NCBI RefSeq assembly: GCF_042683045.1
Contig: NZ_JBHUIT010000026.1
Coordinates: 1-64,000, forward strand
DNA from: Luteolibacter algae
Lineage (GTDB): Bacteria; Verrucomicrobiota; Verrucomicrobiia; Verrucomicrobiales; Akkermansiaceae
Length of the DNA: 64,000 nt
Reading direction: 5' to 3'
Under the pieces are notes generated by a model, which did not search any database, had not been told where the DNA came from, and was given only the letters and a program-made list of their open reading frames with translations. Each line of letters begins with the position of its first letter. Within the stretch, counting starts at the first letter, position 1. Both the position numbers and the translations under genes were made by a program. Below, in pieces: positions 51,143 to 59,894 of the stretch.

Positions 51143-52138
51143 ATTACTGGCGATCTGCCAATCAAGAAGCGTGGTCAGTTTCATTTTACCGCTGATGATT
51201 CCTCCCCCATTCTTCACTTCACCGAATTTCAGAGTGGTCACCGTGTGAAGATCTTTCCGCAGAACCACCGGATAGAGAAGCGAGAGCCAAACCTTGCTGC
51301 CGGATTCCAAAGATGTTTTGCCGTCTGCCTCCAAGGATTCCTGCGTAGCTGGCTCGATGAAATCAAGATTGCCGGTAATCTCAAAAATGCCGCATGGATG
51401 CCCGTGCACCCCTTCAATTCCCACTAGAGTCATCGTAGCGCTACCCTCCGTCCCACGGGGGAAGACCAAATCCAACAGGTCTACGGAAAGCTGGACCTTG
51501 CTTCCCATCTTGATCCGCTTCTGGCCGAACCACCGGGCTCTGCTCATCAGTCCATCCTCAGACAAACGGACATCCAGCTCTTTCTCATGGCGTTGATTCG
51601 CCATCGCTTTGGCAAAATCTGTTGTTTTCCTGGTCGTCCATGATCCACCGGTGTAGTTGAACGAAACCTGTGCACCTGCGTCCTTGCTCTTCGTGATTGC
51701 GGAAGCTCTCTCCTCCTCGCTCATTTTCTCATCAAGCGCTTTTTCGATCTGATCCACCTCAATGGTGCAATCGATGCTGCCGGAGCGCCTTTTGTAGAAC
51801 CTGATTTTACGATTCGTCAGGCTGAGCCGATCCTTCACCCCTCCATAAGGGGACCTTCCAAAAACCTGGCATTCATCAAAAGCGATGACCTCTTCCGCGC
51901 GAATGTCCATCTCCTGGGGAAAGCTTATATCCCTGCGGAACAGATATCCTTCATCGGTTTTATCCACGAGCGCTTCCAGCTCCGGATCCATCTCGGGACC
52001 GCCTAATTCCATCAACCCGGATGCAGCCTTCCCCGCCAGCTTTGCCTGCACTTCATCGGTAAACATTTTGGCTTTCTCGCAGCCAGCAAGCAACGCGCAG
52101 AAGAGCGCACAGGTGGATAACAAATTCGCAGTTCTCAT
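51119..52138 (-). CDS. Hypothetical lipoprotein
   Basis: A 339-aa lipoprotein from ATG 52138 (signal peptide and lipobox CALLAGC, then a helical EKAKMFTDEVQAKL stretch). The body is mostly beta-strand and charged, with RIRFYKRRSGSIDC-like strands and repeated Lys/Glu. I recognise no family. It follows a 56-aa membrane protein gene on the same strand by 37 bp, so the two are probably one unit. Confidence 0.7.
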   Translation of the reverse strand: MRTANLLSTCALFCALLAGCEKAKMFTDEVQAKLAGKAASGLMELGGPEMDPELEALVDKTDEGYLFRRDISFPQEMDIRAEEVIAFDECQVFGRSPYGGVKDRLSLTNRKIRFYKRRSGSIDCTIEVDQIEKALDEKMSEEERASAITKSKDAGAQVSFNYTGGSWTTRKTTDFAKAMANQRHEKELDVRLSEDGLMSRARWFGQKRIKMGSKVQLSVDLLDLVFPRGTEGSATMTLVGIEGVHGHPCGIFEITGNLDFIEPATQESLEADGKTSLESGSKVWLSLLYPVVLRKDLHTVTTLKFGEVKNGGGIISGKMKLTTLLDWQIASNKKAAAPE

Positions 52139-52175
52139 AGTCTTTCTCAAAGAATCCGTAGCAGCGCCCCAACTA

Positions 52176-52346
52176 TCAATATGTCGAGCGCTTTTCATCT
52201 TCTGCCTTCTCGGAGGAAGCAGGTTTGGAAGATACCCAGCCCATATTCTTCGCGAAATCGATAAGGCTGTCGTAAACCATTACCATTCCAGCAAGGACAA
52301 TCAGGTGAAACAGGATGGATAAAAATTTCTTCCAGGATCTGGACAT
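52176..52346 (-). CDS. Small single-pass membrane protein
   Basis: A 56-aa product starting MSRSWKKFLSILFHLIVLAG: a basic N-end, one hydrophobic helix (about 8-26), then an acidic/polar tail ending DEKRSTY. The start has a plausible position 37 bp upstream of the lipoprotein gene, on the same strand. Length, amino acid composition and context support it; no family is recognised. Confidence 0.55.
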   Translation of the reverse strand: MSRSWKKFLSILFHLIVLAGMVMVYDSLIDFAKNMGWVSSKPASSEKAEDEKRSTY

Positions 52347-52419
52347 AGCAAATCAACTTCGTTGTATACCAAGCATGATCACCAACGCCTAAATTTAATA
52401 GCCTTTTCCCTATGCTAAT

Positions 52420-52454
52420 AAAAAAAGCCTCCACGGAATCAATCCGTGAAGGCC
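52420..52454 (-). terminator. Terminator of the FKBP gene
   Basis: A ten-pair stem with one mismatch (GCCT then CACGGA with TCCGTG then AGGC; 52427-52453, loop ATCAA). Read on the minus strand it is followed by seven U (A run 52420-52426). It lies 38 bp past the FKBP stop. Confidence 0.8.
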
Positions 52455-52491
52455 TGGAGATCATTCGGTATTCGATAACACCGCAGCCAGT

Positions 52492-53325
52492 TTATTGACC
52501 TTGTGGCATTGGCATCGGGAAGCCACCACCTGCAGGAGCCGGAGGTGCGTCCTTGATTTCGACAAGTTCGATTTCAAAAACCAGAGTGGTGTTTGGGGCG
52601 ATTTCCGCACTGCGACGCTCCTCACCATAGGCGAGCTCACTAGGAATGAACAGCTTCCACTTCGCACCAACTGGCATCGTGGTCAGAGCTTCACGGAAAC
52701 CTTCGACAACTTGCAGGGTCATCGGAACCGGAGAACCTTCCGGAGACGCATCAAACTCGGTGCCGTCAATCAACGTGCCCTTGTAATTGACCATGAATTG
52801 CTTTTCAGCAGTTTCGCCTTCTTTCGGTGCTTCGTATTTGGTTTCGCCTCCTTTTTCGAGCACTTCATACTGAAGACCGCTCTTGGTTGTGGTGACGCCT
52901 TCGCGCTTGCCGTTTTCCTCAAGAAATTTTTTGCCAGCCTCCAGGTTTGATGCCGCCAGTTCCTTTTCACGTGCCTGGAGCATTTCGCCGAAAGCCGCCA
53001 TGGCTTCTTGGAGACGCTCATCGGCAAGCTCCGGACGGTCGCCTTTGACAGCAGCAGTGAAGCCCTTCACGAAATTTTCCATTTCAAGATCGTCTAGTCC
53101 TACGCCATAACGGCCGAATTCTTGGGCAAAACCACCACCGGTGCGATAACCGAGGGCGTAAGAGGAGTCATTTTTGGTTTCTTTTGGATCTGCCTTTGGT
53201 GCGGCTTCTGCCGCTTCAGCTGTCGGGGCTGCCTCTTTGGGAGCTTCCTGAGCTGTTGCAAATCCAGCTGCCGCAAGAGCGATGATGCCCATGATAGCGG
53301 CACTATTGTTTAGGGAGTTTCTCAT
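52492..53325 (-). CDS. Exported FKBP-type peptidyl-prolyl isomerase
   Basis: A 277-aa periplasmic foldase of the FkpA/Mip type. It has a signal peptide (about 1-25, ending ATA), an Ala/Pro/Glu linker, and an FKBP_N helical dimerisation domain (about 50-140, YALGYRTGGGFAQEFGRYG). The FKBP_C catalytic domain (about 155-262) has VNYKGTLIDGTEFDAS, VVEGFREALTTMPVGAKW and IPSELAYGE. The C-terminus is glycine/proline-rich. The start MRNSLNNS at 53325 is chosen over 53424. Confidence 0.92.
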   Translation of the reverse strand: MRNSLNNSAAIMGIIALAAAGFATAQEAPKEAAPTAEAAEAAPKADPKETKNDSSYALGYRTGGGFAQEFGRYGVGLDDLEMENFVKGFTAAVKGDRPELADERLQEAMAAFGEMLQAREKELAASNLEAGKKFLEENGKREGVTTTKSGLQYEVLEKGGETKYEAPKEGETAEKQFMVNYKGTLIDGTEFDASPEGSPVPMTLQVVEGFREALTTMPVGAKWKLFIPSELAYGEERRSAEIAPNTTLVFEIELVEIKDAPPAPAGGGFPMPMPQGQ

Positions 53326-53528
53326 AATTGTTAATATGTCCGCGCACACTAGGAGCCGTCTCCCAGCCTGTCCAGAACGGCTTTCAGACAAATTACGCAA
53401 AGAATCATCCTCTTCTTTCCACAAAGAAACACCCCGGGTGCTTTATACTTGGTCCGTTTTCCATTTTTCCCCGGCTATGCGGTCCCTGTTCTTGGAGTTT
53501 GGGAAATTACCCCTAAAGTCTTCCGCAG

Positions 53529-56051
53529 ATGCCTCTTCTTTCTCCCGAAAACCTTTCCGACCCTTCATCGTCCGATGAAATTCTAGATGTCTTTCTAGGC
53601 TTTCTTGAAACCACGGGCACCACGCCCTACGATCATCAGGAAGAAGCGATTCTCGAACTTTTCGCGGGGAACAATGTCATTCTCAACACTCCCACCGGTT
53701 CCGGAAAATCCTTGGTCGCGCTCGCTCTGCAATTCCGCGCGATCTGCATGAAGCGGCGTAGCTACTACACCGTTCCGATCAAGGCTCTCGCCAATGAGAA
53801 ATTCCTCTCTCTCTGCAACACCTTCGGACCGGAAAACGTCGGAATGATTACGGGAGATGCGACGGTCAATGCCACCGCTCCGGTGATCTGTTGCACGGCT
53901 GAAATTCTCGCAAACCTCGCCCTGCGCGAAGGTTCGGCTGCTCCCGCGGACGATATCATCATGGACGAGTTCCATTACTACTCGGACCACGAGCGGGGAA
54001 TTTCCTGGCAGATTCCCCTGCTGACACTTCCCAATGCGCGCTTCCTTCTGATGTCCGCAACAATCGGCGATACGGAATTTTTCCAGAAATGCATCACAGA
54101 TCTCACCCAAGCGCCTACGGTTCTCGTGAAATCCGAGAATCGCCCCGTGCCACTTGAATTCGATTTTTCAACGATCGCTCTGGAGGAGAAAATTGAAGAA
54201 CTTGTCACAGCCAACCGGGCTCCAATCTATCTCGTTCACTTCTCCCAGCTCGCCGCCGCGAAGACCGCCCAAGACCTCATGAGCCGGAACTTCTGCACCA
54301 AGGAAGAGAAAGAAAAAATCAACGAGCTGCTGCTCGACGCCGATTTCCGTAGTCCCTACGGAAAAGAAATCAAGAAACTACTCCGTCACGGACTGGGACT
54401 TCATCATGCCGGACTCCTCCCGAAATACCGGACCCTCGTGGAAAAGCTTGCGCAAAAAGGCTTGCTGAAAGTGATTTGTGGCACGGATACGCTCGGGGTC
54501 GGTGTAAATGTCCCGATCCGCACCGTCGTCTTCACCCAGCTGTTCAAATACGGAGGCCAGTCCACGAAAACTCTCGCGGTCCGGGATTTCAAGCAGATTG
54601 CCGGACGGGCGGGACGTCGTGGGTTCGACGATGTCGGCTATGTGGTTGCACAGGCTCCCGAGCACGTCATTGCCAATATCAAAGCAGAGGCAAAGGCTGC
54701 AGCCAAAGGCGGAAAATCCAAGGCACAGAAGAAAAAGCCACCTGAGAAAGGTTTTGTTAACTGGGATGAAAACACCTTCCGCAAGCTTATTGATTCACCA
54801 TCGGAAAAGCTCAGTTCCTCCTTCGTTATGCGGCACGGAATGCTGCTCAATGTCCTTTCCCGGAGCACGGAAGATGGCTGTGAAGCCCTACGGAAAATCA
54901 TCCGGGACTCCCACGAAACCTCTTCGAAAAAAGCGGCATTACGCAAACGTGCCTTTGAGCTATTCCGCGGATTGGTCGAAGGCAATATCCTCAAAATCAT
55001 CCCCAAAGCGGAACGCTCCGGCCCAGTAAAAATCGCGCTCAATATTGAGCTCCAGGACGATTTCTCGCTCAATCAAGCCCTAGGATTGTATCTGGTGGAA
55101 ACCGTTCCCCGTCTCGATATCGAGGATCCCGCCTATCCGCTAAATGTGATTTCCCTGGCAGAGGCGATTGTCGAGGATCCCGCCCAGGTCCTTCGCAAAC
55201 AGGTGGACAAAGCGAAGGATAAGCTCGTCTCGGAAATGAAAGCGGACGGCATCGAATACGACGCGCGAATGGATGCGCTTGATCAGGTAGAGCACCCGAA
55301 GCCAGGCAAAGATTTCATCTACGATACCTACAATGAATTTGTCCTCAGCCATCCGTGGGCGAAAGAGGCTTCCGTCCGGCCAAAATCGATCGCCAGGGAA
55401 ATGTTCGAGGATTACAGCTCTTTCGAGGACTATATCAAAACCTACGGTTTGGAACGGAGCGAGGCAGTGCTGCTGCGGCATCTATCGGAGGTCTACAAAA
55501 TACTCGCGCAAACCGTTCCTCCATCCCTGAAAACCGAAGAGCTGTTGGAAGCGGAGAGCTATTTCGAGGAAATGCTCCGTGCGACAGATTCCTCGCTTCT
55601 GGATGAATGGGAAAAGATGCGCAACCCGGAGTCCATCCCCGAGCAGAAACAAGATCGTCATGAGCAAAGAGCGGTCCCCTACACCCGAAGAAAACAAGCA
55701 TTCATCAAAGACACACGCGCCGCCGTGCTAAGTTTTGTAAAGTCGCTCTCCCAATACAATTACGAAGCGGCGCTCGCAGCCGTAGCGAGCGATCTTACCA
55801 TCCCGCAGCTGGCCGGCATCATGGATGAGTATCACCAAACGCATGGATTTATCCGACTCGATCCCGAGGCGCGCAATATGAAGCACACGAAGATCGAGGA
55901 AATCCCTGGGAAGAAACTCTGGAGAATCGAGCAAACCCTCATTGATGAAGAAGGCTTGAATGATTTTTTAGTCATCCTTGAGCTGGATTTGGAAAAGTCC
56001 GATGAAACGTCCGCCCCGGTTTTACGATTGCAAGGATTCGAGGCAATTTAG
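53529..56051 (+). CDS. Ski2-like DEAD/DEAH-box helicase
   Basis: An 840-aa superfamily 2 helicase. Motif I is NTPTGSGKSLVAL near residue 55, motif Ia TVPIKALANEKF, motif II MDEFHYYSD (DEFH), motif III LMSATIGD and motif VI FKQIAGRAGRRGFDDVGY near residue 360. The C-terminal half (about 420-840) fits the DUF3516-type extension seen on bacterial Ski2-like proteins. Eukaryotic relatives unwind RNA for decay; the bacterial role is little known. A lysine-rich insert (KGGKSKAQKKKPPEKG) follows motif VI. Confidence 0.88.
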   Translation: MPLLSPENLSDPSSSDEILDVFLGFLETTGTTPYDHQEEAILELFAGNNVILNTPTGSGKSLVALALQFRAICMKRRSYYTVPIKALANEKFLSLCNTFGPENVGMITGDATVNATAPVICCTAEILANLALREGSAAPADDIIMDEFHYYSDHERGISWQIPLLTLPNARFLLMSATIGDTEFFQKCITDLTQAPTVLVKSENRPVPLEFDFSTIALEEKIEELVTANRAPIYLVHFSQLAAAKTAQDLMSRNFCTKEEKEKINELLLDADFRSPYGKEIKKLLRHGLGLHHAGLLPKYRTLVEKLAQKGLLKVICGTDTLGVGVNVPIRTVVFTQLFKYGGQSTKTLAVRDFKQIAGRAGRRGFDDVGYVVAQAPEHVIANIKAEAKAAAKGGKSKAQKKKPPEKGFVNWDENTFRKLIDSPSEKLSSSFVMRHGMLLNVLSRSTEDGCEALRKIIRDSHETSSKKAALRKRAFELFRGLVEGNILKIIPKAERSGPVKIALNIELQDDFSLNQALGLYLVETVPRLDIEDPAYPLNVISLAEAIVEDPAQVLRKQVDKAKDKLVSEMKADGIEYDARMDALDQVEHPKPGKDFIYDTYNEFVLSHPWAKEASVRPKSIAREMFEDYSSFEDYIKTYGLERSEAVLLRHLSEVYKILAQTVPPSLKTEELLEAESYFEEMLRATDSSLLDEWEKMRNPESIPEQKQDRHEQRAVPYTRRKQAFIKDTRAAVLSFVKSLSQYNYEAALAAVASDLTIPQLAGIMDEYHQTHGFIRLDPEARNMKHTKIEEIPGKKLWRIEQTLIDEEGLNDFLVILELDLEKSDETSAPVLRLQGFEAI

Positions 56052-56183
56052 AACAAAGACTCCCCGGGTTTCCTGAATGGAAACCAATTCCAAATTTACT
56101 GTTTGAATCATCCCCGCTCTCCTGAGCTTCCCTCAAAGTGAAAGCTTTGACAGCCTGTCACCCTGCACATAGAATTTGCCCAA

Positions 56184-56600
56184 GTGGACTCAGGAAATCA
56201 CAAATCCTTGGCCGAATCCGGCGAACAAGAGCTTTCCGAGTTACTTCAAGAAGCTGAGTTGAGAAAACAAAGAAAGCTCAAGGAAACAGGATCGAGGGTC
56301 GGCTGGGTGATCGGAATTCCAGTTATTTTGTTATTTCTGTGGGCGAGCATTTTTCTCCTCACTTACGAGAATCCCACGCTTCCGGAGATCGAGAGAGTAA
56401 AGGCCTCCCAGCCCGTCTCTACGGAGTTGACCAGTGAGCAAAAAGACATGGCTCAATATGATCTTTTCCGGGATGAAAAAGAACGCGTAATCAAGAATCC
56501 CGGGATTGATCCCGAAGCCGGCAAGATGATTAAGCAAGAGGACATCCGGTTCGCCGTAGAGCTTCTGAATTTTATGCGGCCACCCACGGAATCAAAGTAG
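56184..56600 (+). CDS. Small single-pass membrane protein
   Basis: A 138-aa product from GTG 56184. An acidic and Lys-rich helix (ELSELLQEAELRKQRKLKE) precedes one membrane helix (about 48-72, WVIGIPVILLFLWASIFLLTY), then an extracytoplasmic tail (EQKDMAQYDLFRDEKE). I recognise no family. It is 132 bp after the helicase on the same strand. Confidence 0.6.
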   Translation: MDSGNHKSLAESGEQELSELLQEAELRKQRKLKETGSRVGWVIGIPVILLFLWASIFLLTYENPTLPEIERVKASQPVSTELTSEQKDMAQYDLFRDEKERVIKNPGIDPEAGKMIKQEDIRFAVELLNFMRPPTESK

Positions 56601-56613
56601 CCCGCCTCCCGCA

Positions 56614-57414
56614 TTAGCTGAAAACGGAGGCAAAAAATTCAAAGGATTTCGCAATATGCTCTTCCCAATAGGTCCATTCGTGACCTCCCGGGAATTCCTG
56701 ATAGCTGAAATCAATTCCCTCGGCTTGAAGCTGGCGGGCGAGCCGTCTGTTCTGCTCGATCAAAAGATCCTCCGTCCCGCAGTCAAAACGAAATGGGCCA
56801 ATCCTCTCCCTGTTTTCCAAAATTTGTTCCACGACATGCAGCTCCGGCCCGAAGGCATCCAGGGGTTCCTCGACAAAAAGTGGCATATCTTTTGTCGAAG
56901 TGATCGATGAATGACCGGAAAAGGCTCTGAAACGCTCCGGATACTTGGCGCCGATCCGCAGTGCGCCAAATCCACCCATCGAAAGCCCGCTGATGAAGTG
57001 GGGGGAGTGCGGGGAGTTTCCAGTTACCTCGCTCACCGCCTGTGGAACTTCTTTTGCGATCCATGCCTCGAAATCCCTGCCGGAATGCGCGGCGTATCCA
57101 CTGCCATCGCCCCACAAACCATCGGATGGCATTGCCAGGATCATCGCAGGCAGCGAGCCGGAATCGATCATTGACTGGAGAGTCGTGTGAGCCTTCCCCG
57201 AAAGCGCCCATGCCCAGTGACTTCCATAAACCCCATGGAGCAAAATTACCACCGGCACATCAGCCCGGTCGTTTGCCTGCCGCGGAATATAGAGCGAAAG
57301 ATCGCCGCGCCCTCCGAGAGACGGGCTCTTCACGGTAACCATCCTGAGGACTCCACCCTCACAGGGAATTTCGCCGGTTTCCGTAGTCCGGAAATATGAT
57401 TTTCCAGAAGTCAT
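56614..57414 (-). CDS. Esterase D-like alpha/beta hydrolase
   Basis: A 266-aa alpha/beta hydrolase with the nucleophile elbow SGLSMGGFGALRIG near residue 145, an oxyanion region ILLHGVYGSHWAW, and the catalytic His in PGGHEWTYW. The layout fits esterase D/S-formylglutathione hydrolase and antigen-85-like enzymes. It overlaps the upstream Zn-alcohol dehydrogenase by 4 bp, so translation is probably coupled. That pairing suggests thiol-linked aldehyde removal, but general esterase activity is possible. Confidence 0.82.
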   Translation of the reverse strand: MTSGKSYFRTTETGEIPCEGGVLRMVTVKSPSLGGRGDLSLYIPRQANDRADVPVVILLHGVYGSHWAWALSGKAHTTLQSMIDSGSLPAMILAMPSDGLWGDGSGYAAHSGRDFEAWIAKEVPQAVSEVTGNSPHSPHFISGLSMGGFGALRIGAKYPERFRAFSGHSSITSTKDMPLFVEEPLDAFGPELHVVEQILENRERIGPFRFDCGTEDLLIEQNRRLARQLQAEGIDFSYQEFPGGHEWTYWEEHIAKSFEFFASVFS

Positions 57415-58529
57415 GACTGCACATCGAAAAGAATTACCCCCTTCGCATTCCGCCCGGCCAACATATCATCCAGAGCTTGCTGCAAGCTTTCCAGCGGATA
57501 GGTGCGGGTAATCAACTCATCAAGCTTCAGCAAACCACGCTCATATAGCTCCAAAAGCTTCGGAAAATCCTGCTCGGGAATAGATTTTCCGTATAGCGGA
57601 TTAATGTAGATTTTATCCCATTCGAACAAGTTCATATCGAACTGGATGACCTGCTCAATGCCGGAGACCTGCACCGCCATTCCAGCATTTCGGACCATAG
57701 CCAAGGGAGCCGCGCCCAGCGCAGGGATCCCCGTGCACTCGAATGCAAAATCCGCCCCACGCCCGCCGCAGAGCTGCTTCACATCCTCCGCCGCTTTCAA
57801 AAGACCGATGTCTTCCCGCGATGCCAAAATGGTATGTGTCGCGCCGAACTCACGGGCCATTTCCAACCGCTGCTCGTTCACATCCACCGCTATAATCTTC
57901 GCAGCTCCAGAAATCCGCGCCGCCTGGATCGAGTTGAGCCCGACACCTCCCGTTCCGAGCACAACAGCACTACTGCCCGCCGGAAGCCTGGCAGCGTTTA
58001 CCACAGATCCGTAGCCAGTCATCACACCGCAACCAAGAATACAGGCAGATGCAAAGGGGATCTCCACAGTCATCGGGATTACCGCCTCTTTCCTAACCAC
58101 AGTATGGCTGCTGAGTGTTCCGATATTAAACGAACGCCCGATAGGCTCCCCGCGCCAGGTCGTGGCTCCAGGGCGGGCCGCTCCGTCATCAGGATTTCTC
58201 CCAGTCACCTGGGAATTCGTCTCGCAAATATTCTGGTTGCCACTCTGGCACTGATAGCAGGTTTTGCACGGGATCGCCCAGTTTAGCAGAACTCTGTCGC
58301 CGACTTTCACATGGTCCACCCCATCACCGATCGCCTCGACGATCCCGGCACCTTCATGACCCAATACGAAATTTCCGCCCCAGTTCAGCGAATCATAATC
58401 CGTGTGGCAAACACCCGACGCCCTGATCGTCACCAGAACCTCGTCACGCTGCGGAGGATGAACTTCGATATCCTCAATGGTGAAGGATCCTTTTCCGTCG
58501 GCGACTGCTGCTCTAGATTGAATAGACAT
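57411..58529 (-). CDS. Zinc-dependent alcohol dehydrogenase
   Basis: A 372-aa medium-chain dehydrogenase. The catalytic zinc site is GVCHTDYDSL (Cys, and His with the next glycines in LGHEGAGIVE), and the structural zinc Cys cluster is IPCKTCYQCQSGNQNIC. The NAD-binding loop is LGTGGVGLNSIQAARISG. The LNWxxPCxxC region and GCGVMTGYG resemble thiol-dependent formaldehyde dehydrogenases (mycothiol or glutathione type). With the overlapping esterase D-like gene it may form an aldehyde detoxification pair; the cofactor thiol is unknown. Confidence 0.88.
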   Translation of the reverse strand: MSIQSRAAVADGKGSFTIEDIEVHPPQRDEVLVTIRASGVCHTDYDSLNWGGNFVLGHEGAGIVEAIGDGVDHVKVGDRVLLNWAIPCKTCYQCQSGNQNICETNSQVTGRNPDDGAARPGATTWRGEPIGRSFNIGTLSSHTVVRKEAVIPMTVEIPFASACILGCGVMTGYGSVVNAARLPAGSSAVVLGTGGVGLNSIQAARISGAAKIIAVDVNEQRLEMAREFGATHTILASREDIGLLKAAEDVKQLCGGRGADFAFECTGIPALGAAPLAMVRNAGMAVQVSGIEQVIQFDMNLFEWDKIYINPLYGKSIPEQDFPKLLELYERGLLKLDELITRTYPLESLQQALDDMLAGRNAKGVILFDVQS

Positions 58530-58609
58530 AGTGAAACTCCTCGAAGTGATACAAACCTCTCAGAGAATCACCAGAAATACCTACAAAAAAGCGTATAAAA
58601 TACCACATA

Positions 58610-59746
58610 CTATCTTTTGACTTTTCGTGCGGCTGCAATTTCCGCAATCAGACGATGCAAAACCAACCGATGGTCCAAGCCCGTGGTGACCAGCGCCTGA
58701 TCTGCCTTCTGGGTTTGTTCCATCACATGCTGGAGCCCTGCGAGATCAAAGTTTTTTGCGTTCTGGACAGCGAGAAAGATAGGATAAACGTTCACTCCCG
58801 ACCCATCCTTCTTCTGGGGAAGCCAACCCCGCTCGGAGGCTGGAAGTTTGTTGAGAGCTCCGGCAAAAGCCGAATAATTCCTGGATGGAGCCTTGAACTT
58901 TTCCAGAATCAACTTCGCCATATAGAGATTGCGGACGACATTGATAATCGAGGCCCGCATAATGCCGATGGCCGATTCCTCCGCTTCCAGTTGCTCGTCG
59001 ACCAATTGGATCGCCCTGGCAACATTTCCGGTTTGGATCGCCTTTCCAGTCTCAAAAATCACGGCCGCACGACTGAGCGGCACCAAGGCGCGGACATCGT
59101 CCTCTGTCACTTCGCGACGCTCCCGACCTAGATAAAGATCAAGTTTTTCCAACTCGTTGGCGATCTGTTTGGACTGCTCTCCGGCAAGCATGATGAAAAG
59201 CTCGAGAGCTTCATTTTCAAAGGTCAGTCCAAGCTCATCCGCCCGGCCCTCGACCAATCTCCCGACCTCATCCTGCCAGCCATCCCGGCTGACATCGATT
59301 TTATCATAGCTTCTGACCGAGGCATTTTTATCAAGAAACTTCCAGAACGCCCGGCGTTTATCGACCTTGTCCGCGGAAAGCAAAAATTTGATACCCTCCG
59401 GCAGGCCTTTTTCCAAGGTCCCCCGCAAGGCCTCAACGCCGGCCTCCGTCCGTTGGGCCCGGCCTGTTACATCATCTCCCAGAAAATTCACATTCCGCAA
59501 CCAGACAACCTTGTCGCCGCCGAACATCGGCATCGTCATGAGAGACTGGACCGCGCTGGAGCAAAGCTGGTAGGCGCTCTCGGAATTATCCGCATTGCCA
59601 TCAATGGTCTCATGGGTAAAGCCATCGTCGTTTCCACCAGTGAGCTTGTTGAAAAGCGCAAGCGCCTCCTCGCGCACGAGGCCCTCATCACTACCCACAA
59701 TCACGTGAAAATTGCTATTTACAGGGGATTTCGATTTGGCAGGCAC
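58610..59746 (-). CDS. holA: DNA polymerase III subunit delta
   Basis: Delta subunit of the clamp loader, 378 aa, opening the sliding clamp. The N-terminal domain has VIVGSDEGLVREEALALFNKL and MPMFGGDKVVWLRNVNFL (clamp-binding region). The helical middle has GEQSKQIANELEKLDLYLG, and the C-terminal collar has LHRLIAEIAAARKVKR. Low overall conservation is normal for HolA. It is divergent from leuC. Confidence 0.9.
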   Translation of the reverse strand: MPAKSKSPVNSNFHVIVGSDEGLVREEALALFNKLTGGNDDGFTHETIDGNADNSESAYQLCSSAVQSLMTMPMFGGDKVVWLRNVNFLGDDVTGRAQRTEAGVEALRGTLEKGLPEGIKFLLSADKVDKRRAFWKFLDKNASVRSYDKIDVSRDGWQDEVGRLVEGRADELGLTFENEALELFIMLAGEQSKQIANELEKLDLYLGRERREVTEDDVRALVPLSRAAVIFETGKAIQTGNVARAIQLVDEQLEAEESAIGIMRASIINVVRNLYMAKLILEKFKAPSRNYSAFAGALNKLPASERGWLPQKKDGSGVNVYPIFLAVQNAKNFDLAGLQHVMEQTQKADQALVTTGLDHRLVLHRLIAEIAAARKVKR

Positions 59747-59894
59747 GCGGAGGGTTTAACGGGATGACGCGCCCGAAGAAAGAGATTTCCCTCCCGGAGA
59801 GAATCAAAAAGTGAGGCAAATAACTTCGGCTTGGACAATTCGCCCGGTTCTATGCATCTTCCCGCCCCGCCGCAAACCACGGTGGTATCAAGTC

